A stretch of DNA of 5,905 bases from Deltaproteobacteria bacterium (GTDB lineage: Bacteria; Desulfobacterota; Desulfobulbia; Desulfobulbales; SURF-16), in contig JAOZSN010000166.1 of NCBI GenBank assembly GCA_029939635.1, positions 1 through 5,905 on the forward strand, in the 5' to 3' direction. Below, piece by piece: positions 1-5,806 of this stretch; position 1 is the stretch's first letter; every line of letters starts with the position of its first letter. The position numbers were made by a program, and so were the translations under genes. The notes beneath the pieces were generated by a model. That model worked only from the letters and a program-made list of their open reading frames with translations, ran no database searches and had not been told where the DNA came from.

Positions 1-83
1 GAGCATTATTCATTTTTCTGTGACGCAGATATCGACGCAAAAAGCAGTTATTCAAAGTACCCTAAACACCTAGTGTGACACAC

Positions 84-893
84 ATGACAAAAGTACTCAT
101 TTCCGGGGCTGCTGGTCGTATGGGCCAACGTATTGCTTTTATGGTAAACCAACATCCAGGGCTCACCCTGGCCGGTGGTTTTGAACAACCAGACAATCCT
201 GCCGTGGGTAAAGACATGGGTGAGATTGCTGGCTTTGGTACTACGGGGGTAAAAATTGCCCCCAGCCTGGAAGAGATCATTGACCAAGGCGATGTGCTCA
301 TCGACTTTACCTTTCATACCGCTACCATGGGCTTTGCCAAGACATGTGCTGCAGCTGGCAAGGCCATGGTCGTTGGCACCACCGGCTTGAGCCAGGCCAA
401 CTTGGATGAACTGCGTGCCATGTCAACAGATATGGCCATTGTTCAGTCCGCCAACATGGCCGTGGGCGTCAATGTCATGTTCAAGATCGCTAAGAAAATC
501 GCCTCCATCCTGGGCAATGACTATGACATGGAGATCGTTGAGGCCCACCATAATCAGAAAAAAGACGCCCCCAGCGGCACTGCCCTACGTCTTGGTGAGA
601 TGTTAGCCGAAGGGGTAGATCGTAACTTGAGTGAAGTAGGGGTCTTTGAGCGTAATGGCATCATTGGCGAACGCAGTAAAACAGAAATCGGCATCCAGAC
701 CATACGTGGCGGTGATATTGTCGGCGAACACACCATCTATTACTGTGGCCCCGGCGAACGCATTGAACTGACCCACCGGGCCCATAGCCGTGACAATTTT
801 GCACGAGGAGCAGCTGAAGCCGCATCCTGGTTGGCTGGCAAGAAGGACGGCATGTTCACCATGTTTGATGTACTCGGCCTAGGCGACATTTAA
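84..893 (+). CDS. dapB: 4-hydroxy-tetrahydrodipicolinate reductase
   Basis: Cytoplasmic enzyme that reduces the DapA product to tetrahydrodipicolinate with NAD(P)H, in the diaminopimelate/lysine pathway that feeds peptidoglycan. The 269-residue length fits the family (273 in E. coli). Visible motifs, numbered from the ATG at 84: the Rossmann nucleotide-binding loop GAAGRMG (8-14), VVGTTG (96-101), and the signature EAHHNQKKDAPSGTA (153-167). In that signature H155 and K159 align with the catalytic His159 and Lys163 of the E. coli enzyme. RGGDIVGEHT (208-217) and the C-terminal GMFTMFDVLGL are also typical. An in-frame GTG at 75 would add three residues (M-T-H). Neither start has a good Shine-Dalgarno sequence, and I prefer ATG because it begins right at the family's first strand. 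It is the first complete gene of an apparent operon with folK 10 bases downstream. No dapA is visible next to it in the window. Confidence 0.97.
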   Translation: MTKVLISGAAGRMGQRIAFMVNQHPGLTLAGGFEQPDNPAVGKDMGEIAGFGTTGVKIAPSLEEIIDQGDVLIDFTFHTATMGFAKTCAAAGKAMVVGTTGLSQANLDELRAMSTDMAIVQSANMAVGVNVMFKIAKKIASILGNDYDMEIVEAHHNQKKDAPSGTALRLGEMLAEGVDRNLSEVGVFERNGIIGERSKTEIGIQTIRGGDIVGEHTIYYCGPGERIELTHRAHSRDNFARGAAEAASWLAGKKDGMFTMFDVLGLGDI

Positions 894-903
894 GAGAACT
901 ATC

Positions 904-1392
904 ATGTCCCTTGTCTTCATTGGCCTTGGCTCTAATCTCGGCTCCGGTCGGCAAAACATAAAAAAAGCCTGGCAGCTTCTTGGTCAGCTAGAGCAGACAA
1001 CGATTCTCACCCTTTCCTCGCCCTTTCTCTCTGAACCGGTTGGTATGGAAAGCGAGCATTGGTTTACCAATGCCGTGGGAGTATTAGAGTGTAAGCTCTC
1101 CCCCCACCAGCTTTTAGATGCCATGCTGGCCATTGAAAATAAAATGGGGCGAGATCGTCAGCAGGGCAAGGATAGAACAATTGACCTAGATATCCTTTAT
1201 TATGATGACATGATCATAAAAGAGGCAGAACTGGTCATCCCCCACCCGGAGATTACCAACCGCCTCTTTGTCCTGGCCCCTTTGCTTGAAGTTGCCCCAG
1301 ATCATCTCCATCCTGTCGCTCAGCAGAGCAGTTCAGCCATGAAACGAAACCTGGCCAGCCCCTTTCAGGTCGAAAAATCATCCTGGGAGTAA
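904..1392 (+). CDS. folK: 2-amino-4-hydroxy-6-hydroxymethyldihydropteridine pyrophosphokinase (HPPK)
   Basis: Cytoplasmic folate-pathway enzyme that transfers pyrophosphate from ATP to 6-hydroxymethyl-7,8-dihydropterin, making the substrate of dihydropteroate synthase. The 162-residue length is normal for single-domain HPPK. The family pattern is complete: GLGSNLG near the N-terminus (7-13), SEPVG and F-x-NAV (43-58), MGRDR...DRTIDLDIL (81-98) and IPHPEITNRLFVLAPL (112-127). D94 and D96 in TIDLDIL correspond to the two magnesium-binding aspartates (95 and 97 in E. coli), and R83 and R91 to the nucleotide-contacting arginines. The last 20 or so residues are not conserved. An AAGAG sequence lies upstream of the ATG. 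It follows dapB by 10 bases and precedes a small membrane gene by 5 bases, so it is probably cotranscribed with both. No folP or folB neighbour is present. Confidence 0.96.
   Translation: MSLVFIGLGSNLGSGRQNIKKAWQLLGQLEQTTILTLSSPFLSEPVGMESEHWFTNAVGVLECKLSPHQLLDAMLAIENKMGRDRQQGKDRTIDLDILYYDDMIIKEAELVIPHPEITNRLFVLAPLLEVAPDHLHPVAQQSSSAMKRNLASPFQVEKSSWE
1385..1389 (+). promoter_or_regulatory. Shine-Dalgarno site deciding the GTG start at 1398
   Basis: GGGAG lies inside the last codons of folK, eight bases before the GTG at 1398. This supports GTG as the real start of the following 82-codon gene and suggests translation linked to that of folK. Confidence 0.6.
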
Positions 1393-1397
1393 CCGCC

Positions 1398-1646
1398 GTG
1401 CACCCCATCCGTATCCTCATCCTGGCTGTGCTCATCTACATTCTGTATCGCCTGCTCTTTGGCAAAAAGAAGATCAAGGCTGCCCCAAGGCAGGATAGCA
1501 CCCCTGAACTAGCTGACACATTGGAAGAAGATCCTATTTGTCATACCTATATCCCGCGCAAAGAAGCACTCACCCTAGAACACAACGGCACAATCCACTA
1601 TTTTTGTAGTGAGGAATGCCGTCAGAAATTCCAACAACAGCAGTAA
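1398..1646 (+). CDS. small membrane-anchored protein with YHS/TRASH-like Cys motif
   Basis: An 82-residue protein. Residues 4-20 form one hydrophobic segment (IRILILAVLIYILYRLL), followed at once by a basic stretch FGKKKIK, which suggests an N-terminal anchor with the rest in the cytoplasm by the positive-inside rule. After a polar linker (30-44) comes a compact domain: DPICHTYIP (45-53), then HYFCSEECRQKF (67-78). The spacing of C48, C70 and C74 with H49 and H67 resembles the YHS/TRASH type of small metal-binding fold, in which the Cys residues bind a metal ion. Similar short 'anchor plus C...CSEEC' proteins occur in many proteobacteria, often with uncharacterised function. The start is GTG with a well-placed GGGAG. 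It sits 5 bases after folK and 45 bases before the transaldolase gene. The metal and the role are unknown to me, and the domain assignment is inference from the Cys pattern. Confidence 0.85.
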   Translation: MHPIRILILAVLIYILYRLLFGKKKIKAAPRQDSTPELADTLEEDPICHTYIPRKEALTLEHNGTIHYFCSEECRQKFQQQQ

Positions 1647-1691
1647 AAGCCGAAACAAAAAACTCGAAACTGTAGTTAACAGGAGAGCAGC

Positions 1692-2336
1692 ATGAAATTT
1701 TTTATTGATACCGCGAATATTGACGAGATTAAAAAAGCCGTTGAAATGGGCATGGTGGATGGTGTTACCACTAACCCTTCCCTCATTGCCAGGGAAGACA
1801 AGCCCTTTGAGGAGATCATTACGGAAATCAGTGCCATTGTTGATGGCCCCATCAGCGCTGAGGTCATTGCCCTGGATGCCGAAGGTATGCTGACCGAAGG
1901 CCGTGAGCTAGCCAAGATCTCTCCCAATATCGTTATTAAGGTTCCCATGACAACTGAGGGCCTCAAGGCCACCAAGGCCTTCACCGATGAGGGTATCAAG
2001 ACCAATGTTACCCTGGTTTTTTCCACGGCCCAGGCCCTGATGGCAGCCAAGGCAGGAGCCAGCTATGTCAGCCCCTTTGTTGGTCGCCTAGATGATATTG
2101 CCCAGACCGGCATGGACCTGGTCAGTGACATCATGACAATTTTTGATAACTACGGCTACCAGACCGAAATCATTGTTGCCTCTGTACGCAGCCCCATGCA
2201 TGTTATGGATTCAGCCCTGATTGGTGCAGACGTGGCCACCATCCCCTTTAAGGTTATCGCCCAGTTGGCCAAACACCCACTGACTGATATCGGTATGGAA
2301 AATTTCCTCAAAGATTGGGAAAAACGTCAAAAATAG
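1692..2336 (+). CDS. tal: small (TalC/MipB/FSA-type) transaldolase
   Basis: Class I Schiff-base enzyme that moves a dihydroxyacetone unit between sugar phosphates in the non-oxidative pentose phosphate pathway. It has the 214-residue short form of the TalC/FSA family, not the ~320-residue TalB form. Motifs: MKFFIDTAN (1-9) with D6, GVTTNPSL (24-31), the Schiff-base lysine K83 in NIVIKVPMT (79-87), TNVTLVFS (104-111), ASYVSPFVGRLDD (123-135) and the phosphate-binding ASVRSP region. Two positions separate transaldolases from fructose-6-phosphate aldolases: this protein has Glu57 and Phe129, where E. coli FsaA has Gln59 and Tyr131. That favours transaldolase activity. AGGAG at 1681-1685 gives a good ribosome binding site six bases before the ATG. 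It is the last gene of the dapB operon, ahead of a strong terminator. Confidence 0.95.
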   Translation: MKFFIDTANIDEIKKAVEMGMVDGVTTNPSLIAREDKPFEEIITEISAIVDGPISAEVIALDAEGMLTEGRELAKISPNIVIKVPMTTEGLKATKAFTDEGIKTNVTLVFSTAQALMAAKAGASYVSPFVGRLDDIAQTGMDLVSDIMTIFDNYGYQTEIIVASVRSPMHVMDSALIGADVATIPFKVIAQLAKHPLTDIGMENFLKDWEKRQK

Positions 2337-2342
2337 AAAGAC

Positions 2343-2398
2343 AGGTGTTGGGTAGTAGGCCGTAGATTTTAGCTAACACCTAACACCTTTTTCTTTTT
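2343..2398 (+). terminator. rho-independent terminator after the transaldolase gene
   Basis: The inverted repeat AGGTGTTGGGT (2343-2353) and ACCTAACACCT (2378-2388) pairs over 11 positions with one G-U pair, around a 24-base loop. It is followed directly by TTTTT-C-TTTTT (2388-2398). The right arm contains two tandem copies of the heptamer TAACACC (2374-2387), and an alternative pairing with the first copy is possible. It likely ends the dapB-folK-small gene-tal transcript. Confidence 0.8.
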
Positions 2399-2405
2399 CC
2401 TCCAC

Positions 2406-2434
2406 TTGCCGCACCGCACATTACGATTTATAGT
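2406..2434 (+). promoter_or_regulatory. candidate promoter for the lytic transglycosylase gene
   Basis: TTGCCG (2406-2411, four of six matches to the -35 consensus), a 17-base spacer, then TATAGT (2429-2434, five of six to the -10). It lies just after the terminator, where a new promoter would be needed. The predicted transcript start, about 2441, falls almost on the ATG at 2442. This is pattern matching only. Confidence 0.35.
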
Positions 2435-2441
2435 TGGTTGT

Positions 2442-3044
2442 ATGAGCCTTGCACCAACCCATACCTACCACATTATCCTAACCCTGCTCCTGCTGAACTG
2501 GGCGTCCCCAGTGGAGGCAGAGGTCTATACATTTGTGGATGACAAAGGCATCATCCATTTTTCCAATGCCCCACAGGATAACCGCTTCACGGAACAAAAC
2601 AAGATTAACTATTTACGCAAACATCGCCGCCAGGCTGATATTCGCGAGTATGACTATTTTATAAATGGTGCCGCCCAAAAATTCAGCCTTGACCCTCACC
2701 TGGTCAAGGCTGTCATCCAGGCTGAATCAAATTTTGACTGTTATGCCCTTTCCCACCGAGGTGCCGCCGGTCTCATGCAACTCATGCCTGCCACTGCTGG
2801 TGACATGTCAGTGGACAATAGCTTTAATGCCCGTCAAAATATTGAGGGTGGTAGCCGCTATTTACGCAAAATGCTTGATATGTTTGGCAATAACATCTAC
2901 CTTGCATTAGCAGCTTATAATGCTGGCCCAACCAACGTTAAAAAATATAAGAATATTCCTCCCTATCCAGAGACCGTTAAATACGTCCGGACAGTATTGA
3001 AGAATTATTCCCACAACAAACAAAATGCCGTTCTTCGCTATTAG
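2442..3044 (+). CDS. exported lytic transglycosylase (DUF4124 + SLT domain)
   Basis: Predicted periplasmic murein lytic transglycosylase, which cleaves the MurNAc-GlcNAc bond with formation of 1,6-anhydro-MurNAc. Numbered from the ATG at 2442 (200 residues): signal peptide about 1-26 with hydrophobic core HIILTLLLLNWA and a likely cut after SPVEA. A short DUF4124-like segment, EVYTFVDDKGIIHFSNAP (27-44), comes next, and the goose-lysozyme-like SLT domain spans about 77-185. Catalytic Glu95 sits in VIQAESNFD, followed by the family motifs HRGAAGLMQLMP, NIEGGSRYL and ALAAYNAGP. An in-frame TTG at 2406 would add 12 residues ahead of the signal peptide. I prefer ATG since it gives a standard signal sequence, although neither start has a clear Shine-Dalgarno. 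The gene follows a terminator and lies 73 bases before pgsA. There is no lipobox, so it is probably soluble in the periplasm. Confidence 0.93.
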   Translation: MSLAPTHTYHIILTLLLLNWASPVEAEVYTFVDDKGIIHFSNAPQDNRFTEQNKINYLRKHRRQADIREYDYFINGAAQKFSLDPHLVKAVIQAESNFDCYALSHRGAAGLMQLMPATAGDMSVDNSFNARQNIEGGSRYLRKMLDMFGNNIYLALAAYNAGPTNVKKYKNIPPYPETVKYVRTVLKNYSHNKQNAVLRY

Positions 3045-3075
3045 TTGAGAGGCTTTAAAATCCACTTCATGTGGT

Positions 3076-3115
3076 CATGGATAGAAAAGTCAACAGTACA
3101 TCCATGGGAGTTTTT
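3076..3115 (+). repeat. inverted repeat overlapping the pgsA ribosome binding site
   Basis: CATGGAT (3076-3082) and ATCCATG (3100-3106) are perfect 7-base arms around a 17-base loop. The right arm touches the pgsA Shine-Dalgarno GGGAG (3106-3110) and is followed by TTTTT (3111-3115). It could be a weak attenuator or translational control hairpin, or chance. The loop is long and the stem only moderately stable. Confidence 0.35.
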
Positions 3116-3117
3116 AC

Positions 3118-3696
3118 GTGAATCAGCAGCAACGTGCTCTTATCCCTAACCTTCTTACCGGCTATCGCTTTGCCGTTATCCCTGTTCTGCTCTTCTGCCT
3201 CCAACCTGGGGCGGAAAAAGGGGTAAGCCTTACAGCATTTGCCCTCTTTGTCACAGCAGCGATCTCCGATTATCTTGACGGCTTTCTGGCCAGGCGCTGG
3301 CAGGTCCAAACCACCTTTGGCAAATTGATGGATCCCCTGGCAGACAAGGTGCTGGTTACTGCCGTCTTTATAATGCTCATCCCCATGGGGCGTCTCCCTG
3401 CCACAGTAGCCTTTCTCATTTTGGCTAGAGAACTTATAATAACAGGACTTCGCGGCGTAGCTGCTGCTGAGGGCATTGTTATTTCAGCCAGCCAACTAGG
3501 CAAATGGAAAACCACTATCCAGATCATTGCCCTGAGCACCCTTATGTTCCCCTTAGGGATTATACCTATTGCCAACCTGCATGGCATCGGGACAGTTGTC
3601 CTCTATATTGCTTTGGCTCTTACCATCATCTCAGGACTGGACTACGTCAACAAATTCCAAAAGATTTATCTCAAGTCTGCCAGAAATGTCTCCTAA
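3118..3696 (+). CDS. pgsA: CDP-diacylglycerol-glycerol-3-phosphate 3-phosphatidyltransferase (PGP synthase)
   Basis: Inner-membrane enzyme that makes phosphatidylglycerophosphate from CDP-diacylglycerol and glycerol-3-phosphate, the committed step to phosphatidylglycerol and cardiolipin. The 192-residue length is typical. The CDP-alcohol phosphotransferase motif D-x2-DG-x2-AR-x8-G-x3-D-x3-D is complete: D51, D54-G55, A58-R59, G68, D72 and D76. The N-terminal IPNLLTGYRF (9-18) and the GKWKTTIQ segment (128-135) are characteristic of PgsA rather than phosphatidylserine synthase. About five or six hydrophobic segments follow the family pattern, for example residues 19-28, 38-50, 79-104 and 151-172. 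The start is GTG with GGGAG seven bases upstream. It is convergent with the MauE/DoxX-like gene, the two stop codons lying 19 bases apart, and I see no terminator hairpin between them. Confidence 0.96.
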   Translation: MNQQQRALIPNLLTGYRFAVIPVLLFCLQPGAEKGVSLTAFALFVTAAISDYLDGFLARRWQVQTTFGKLMDPLADKVLVTAVFIMLIPMGRLPATVAFLILARELIITGLRGVAAAEGIVISASQLGKWKTTIQIIALSTLMFPLGIIPIANLHGIGTVVLYIALALTIISGLDYVNKFQKIYLKSARNVS

Positions 3697-3715
3697 ATAC
3701 GTATACTTCTTGCAA

Positions 3716-4195
3716 TTAACCAGCAACCTCACCTTCCACTTCTTTTCTCCCCATCTGCCACCGCCACCAGTATAGATAGGCCAAGGCTATTATCAAGCCA
3801 AAATCACGATATAGAGCCCCAGCTAAGCCATGATGAAACGGTTTGTCTGGATCATCCAGCACAAAACAACCACAAGGGGCATCAAGTCCTGCAGCGATGC
3901 CATAGATAAGTAGAGCGACAAAGAAAAACATCTGGGCGCTCATAAGCGTAAGAAAGCCGCGCCAATCAAACAAAAGACCAAAGGCCGTGACAATCTCCAG
4001 AAGGGCGAGAACTATGGCCAGTGGTGTCAACCAGATAGGGGCAATATAGATGGCGGAATCGCCAATATAAATCTCCAGGATGAGCAGAAATATATCCAGG
4101 TTAACCAGCTTAGAGACGCCAGCAACCAAAAAGGTCAAGGCCATCGCCCAACGAACAAGGCAATAAAACCGAATTGAGAGAAATAGACCTTTCAA
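3716..4195 (-). CDS. MauE/DoxX family membrane protein with Cys-Gly-Cys motif
   Basis: A 159-residue integral membrane protein with four hydrophobic segments (about 12-29, 51-76, 81-103 and 126-145). The first carries RWAMALTFLVAGVSKL, the sequence style of DoxX/MauE proteins (R...FL.AG.SKL). The short loop after segment three, LDAPCGCF (104-111), holds C108 and C110, a CxC pair found in MauE-like redox-associated members of this superfamily. MauE itself is needed for maturation of the disulfide-rich small subunit of methylamine dehydrogenase. No such substrate is present here, so a thiol or electron-transfer role is only inference. The start at 4195 is TTG with a weak ribosome site. ATG at 4144 (residue 18) is the alternative but would cut into the first helix. 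It lies 10 bases behind the chemoreceptor gene on the same strand, so it is probably cotranscribed and perhaps translationally coupled. Confidence 0.82.
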   Translation of the reverse strand: MKGLFLSIRFYCLVRWAMALTFLVAGVSKLVNLDIFLLILEIYIGDSAIYIAPIWLTPLAIVLALLEIVTAFGLLFDWRGFLTLMSAQMFFFVALLIYGIAAGLDAPCGCFVLDDPDKPFHHGLAGALYRDFGLIIALAYLYWWRWQMGRKEVEGEVAG

Positions 4196-4205
4196 AGCAA
4201 CGACT

Positions 4206-5549
4206 CTAGCCTATGAGTTTACGTAAATCAGCCACACCCTGCTCGATATCCTCCACCTGGCCATTCAATTCCTGACAGGCAGCGGAAGATTCCTCGGCCG
4301 AGGCGCTATTCTGCTGGGTTACCACATCAATCTCATTCATTGAAGAACTCACCTGACTGATTCCCATATTCTGTTCCTGGGCTGCGGAAGAAATCTCAGC
4401 GATAAATGTAGCTACCTTCTTGTCGTTTTCAACCACCTGAGCAAAGGTCTCTTTTGCTTTTTTGACCAGCTCCGCACCTTCCTGACCACGTTGCACAGAC
4501 TCCTCAATCAGCTGCGAGGTACTTACCGCTGATTCAGCAGAACGCATGGCAAGATTACGAACCTCATCTGCCACCACGGCAAATCCAGCCCCAGCATCCC
4601 CGGCACGGGCGGCCTCCACTGCGGCATTCAAGGCCAGCAAGTTGGTTTGAAAGGCAATCTCATCAATGGTTTTAATGATCTTTTGAGTCTCGGCACTGGT
4701 CCGGGCAATTTCATCCATGGCCTCCGTAACCTGGTCAATGGACGTCACAGTCTGATCCAGAACCTGTTCGCCACGGGCCATGCAGCTCTCTACCTCAGTT
4801 GAATTTTCATCGGTCTGCTTGGCCATGGAAGCAATCTCATTGACCGCCGCACTAGTCTCCTCAATGGCAGCCGCCTGGCTGGAGGCCCCGTCTGCCACAG
4901 TTTGGCTGGAACCAAAAATCTGCTGGCTATACTCACTGACCCGATGAGTGACAGAGGAAAGCAAATTCTCCAAGGCTGATAAAGGTTGAATGACCTGCCT
5001 CTGGACAAGGTAAAAGAGGGCCAGCAAAACCAAGGCCAGCAAGGGGGTAACAAAGAGGAAAGTACGCTGCATCATCTTGGCAACGGGTGCAGCCAAAGCA
5101 TCAGCCTCAAAATTGGTGGCAACAACGATCCAATCCCGCTCAGGAATATACTTAAAGGCCGCCACCTTCCAGGTCTTTGTTTTTGGAGAAATAAAGCGGA
5201 TATAGCCATTTTTCTTGCTGAGAATCTGCTGAATGAATGGTTTCTTGCTCCAATTCTTACCCTGTACCTTGCGATGGACAACCATGGTACCCTTGCTGTC
5301 AACAATGGTCATGAAACCAGTGCTACCTATATTGATCTTTTTGTTAATCAAGGCATCAACCTTATCCTTGCTGAGATCTGGATTGGCCTCAAGAAAGCTG
5401 GTGGCAACATTCACCATATCTACCAAATCATGCTGGGTAATATTCTGCACCTCATGGATCATGGTGTAGCGGTTGACGAGCAACACTGCCAAGGAACACA
5501 CGGCCACAGAAATAGCGATAAATAAAAAGAGTCTCTGTCGTAAAGTCAT
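4206..5549 (-). CDS. methyl-accepting chemotaxis protein with Cache-like periplasmic sensor
   Basis: Transmembrane chemoreceptor that would signal through CheW/CheA. Numbered from the ATG (447 residues): TM1 about 7-25; periplasmic region about 26-162, with a Cache-like core 75-144 (GSTGFMTIVDSKGTMVVH, later W-I-V-V-A-T); TM2 about 163-182; then a long coiled coil to the C-terminus. The signalling hairpin DEIAFQTNLLALNAAVEAAR and following GFAVVADEVRNLA (296-334) is the most conserved MCP signature. Candidate methylation sites matching the consensus are E230/E231 (AAAIEETSAA) and E419/E420 (SASAEESSAA). There is no C-terminal CheR/CheB-docking pentapeptide; it ends RKLIG. After TM2 only a QPLSALENLL segment resembles HAMP helix 1, and the rest of a HAMP domain is not evident. 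The ATG has GAGAG six bases upstream; a GTG at 5576 would add nine residues. The ligand is unknown. No che genes are in the window. Confidence 0.96.
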   Translation of the reverse strand: MTLRQRLFLFIAISVAVCSLAVLLVNRYTMIHEVQNITQHDLVDMVNVATSFLEANPDLSKDKVDALINKKINIGSTGFMTIVDSKGTMVVHRKVQGKNWSKKPFIQQILSKKNGYIRFISPKTKTWKVAAFKYIPERDWIVVATNFEADALAAPVAKMMQRTFLFVTPLLALVLLALFYLVQRQVIQPLSALENLLSSVTHRVSEYSQQIFGSSQTVADGASSQAAAIEETSAAVNEIASMAKQTDENSTEVESCMARGEQVLDQTVTSIDQVTEAMDEIARTSAETQKIIKTIDEIAFQTNLLALNAAVEAARAGDAGAGFAVVADEVRNLAMRSAESAVSTSQLIEESVQRGQEGAELVKKAKETFAQVVENDKKVATFIAEISSAAQEQNMGISQVSSSMNEIDVVTQQNSASAEESSAACQELNGQVEDIEQGVADLRKLIG

Positions 5550-5606
5550 GTCTTTCTCTCGGCTCCTGCTCAGCACATAGGTATTCTTAACTGCCTTTAT
5601 AATTTA

Positions 5607-5636
5607 ATTGTATGAAAAGATATTTATCATGGTCAA
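5607..5636 (-). promoter_or_regulatory. candidate sigma-70 promoter for the chemoreceptor operon
   Basis: On the minus strand, TTGACC (5631-5636, five of six to the -35), an 18-base spacer, and TACAAT (5607-5612, five of six to the -10). It is set in AT-rich sequence about 60 bases before the ATG. I saw no convincing sigma-28 or sigma-54 pattern here, which are common for motility genes. Confidence 0.5.
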
Positions 5637-5760
5637 TATCTTTCGAAGACCTTCTCCTTATTTTTTCAATATTTGCCATTCACTTAACGACTCCTCCTCT
5701 CCTTAGGAAGGACAAAAAATCACTTTTCATACAGGCTTGCCGCTCCCATCAGCTTCCCCC

Positions 5761-5790
5761 TTGACACAGGAGATAATGGTAGTCTATAGT
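5761..5790 (+). promoter_or_regulatory. promoter of tRNA-Leu with GC-rich discriminator
   Basis: A perfect -35 TTGACA (5761-5766), an 18-base spacer, and TATAGT (5785-5790, five of six to the -10). GGGCC follows at once (5791-5795). A GC-rich discriminator next to the -10 is typical of stable-RNA promoters under stringent (ppGpp) control. The expected start near 5797 leaves a leader of about ten bases before the mature tRNA at 5807. Confidence 0.75.
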
Positions 5791-5806
5791 GGGCCGTATA
5801 TTTCAT

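Noticed and set aside
1..78. A stop-free plus-strand frame from the window edge to TGA at 76-78 that could be the tail of an upstream gene.
   Set aside because: Only 25 codons, no recognisable C-terminus (no DapA-like ending), and a second frame is also open to 73. It may equally be the intergenic region before dapB.
1676..2050. A 124-codon minus-strand frame opposite the transaldolase gene.
   Set aside because: Ser/Ala/Met-rich low-information translation antisense to a conserved enzyme, so a shadow.
3697..3715. A shared terminator between the convergent pgsA and MauE-like genes.
   Set aside because: Only 19 bases, containing the short palindrome TACGTA but no stem of useful length and no T-tract.
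4986..5525. A 179-codon plus-strand reading frame opposite the chemoreceptor gene.
   Set aside because: It lies wholly inside the well-supported chemoreceptor coding region, has no known motif or ribosome site, and its composition is that of an antisense shadow.
5577..5760. A small gene or RNA in the gap between the chemoreceptor and the tRNA promoter.
   Set aside because: AT-rich and polypyrimidine sequence with no convincing start-plus-ribosome-site frame. Apart from the candidate chemoreceptor promoter I see nothing in it.
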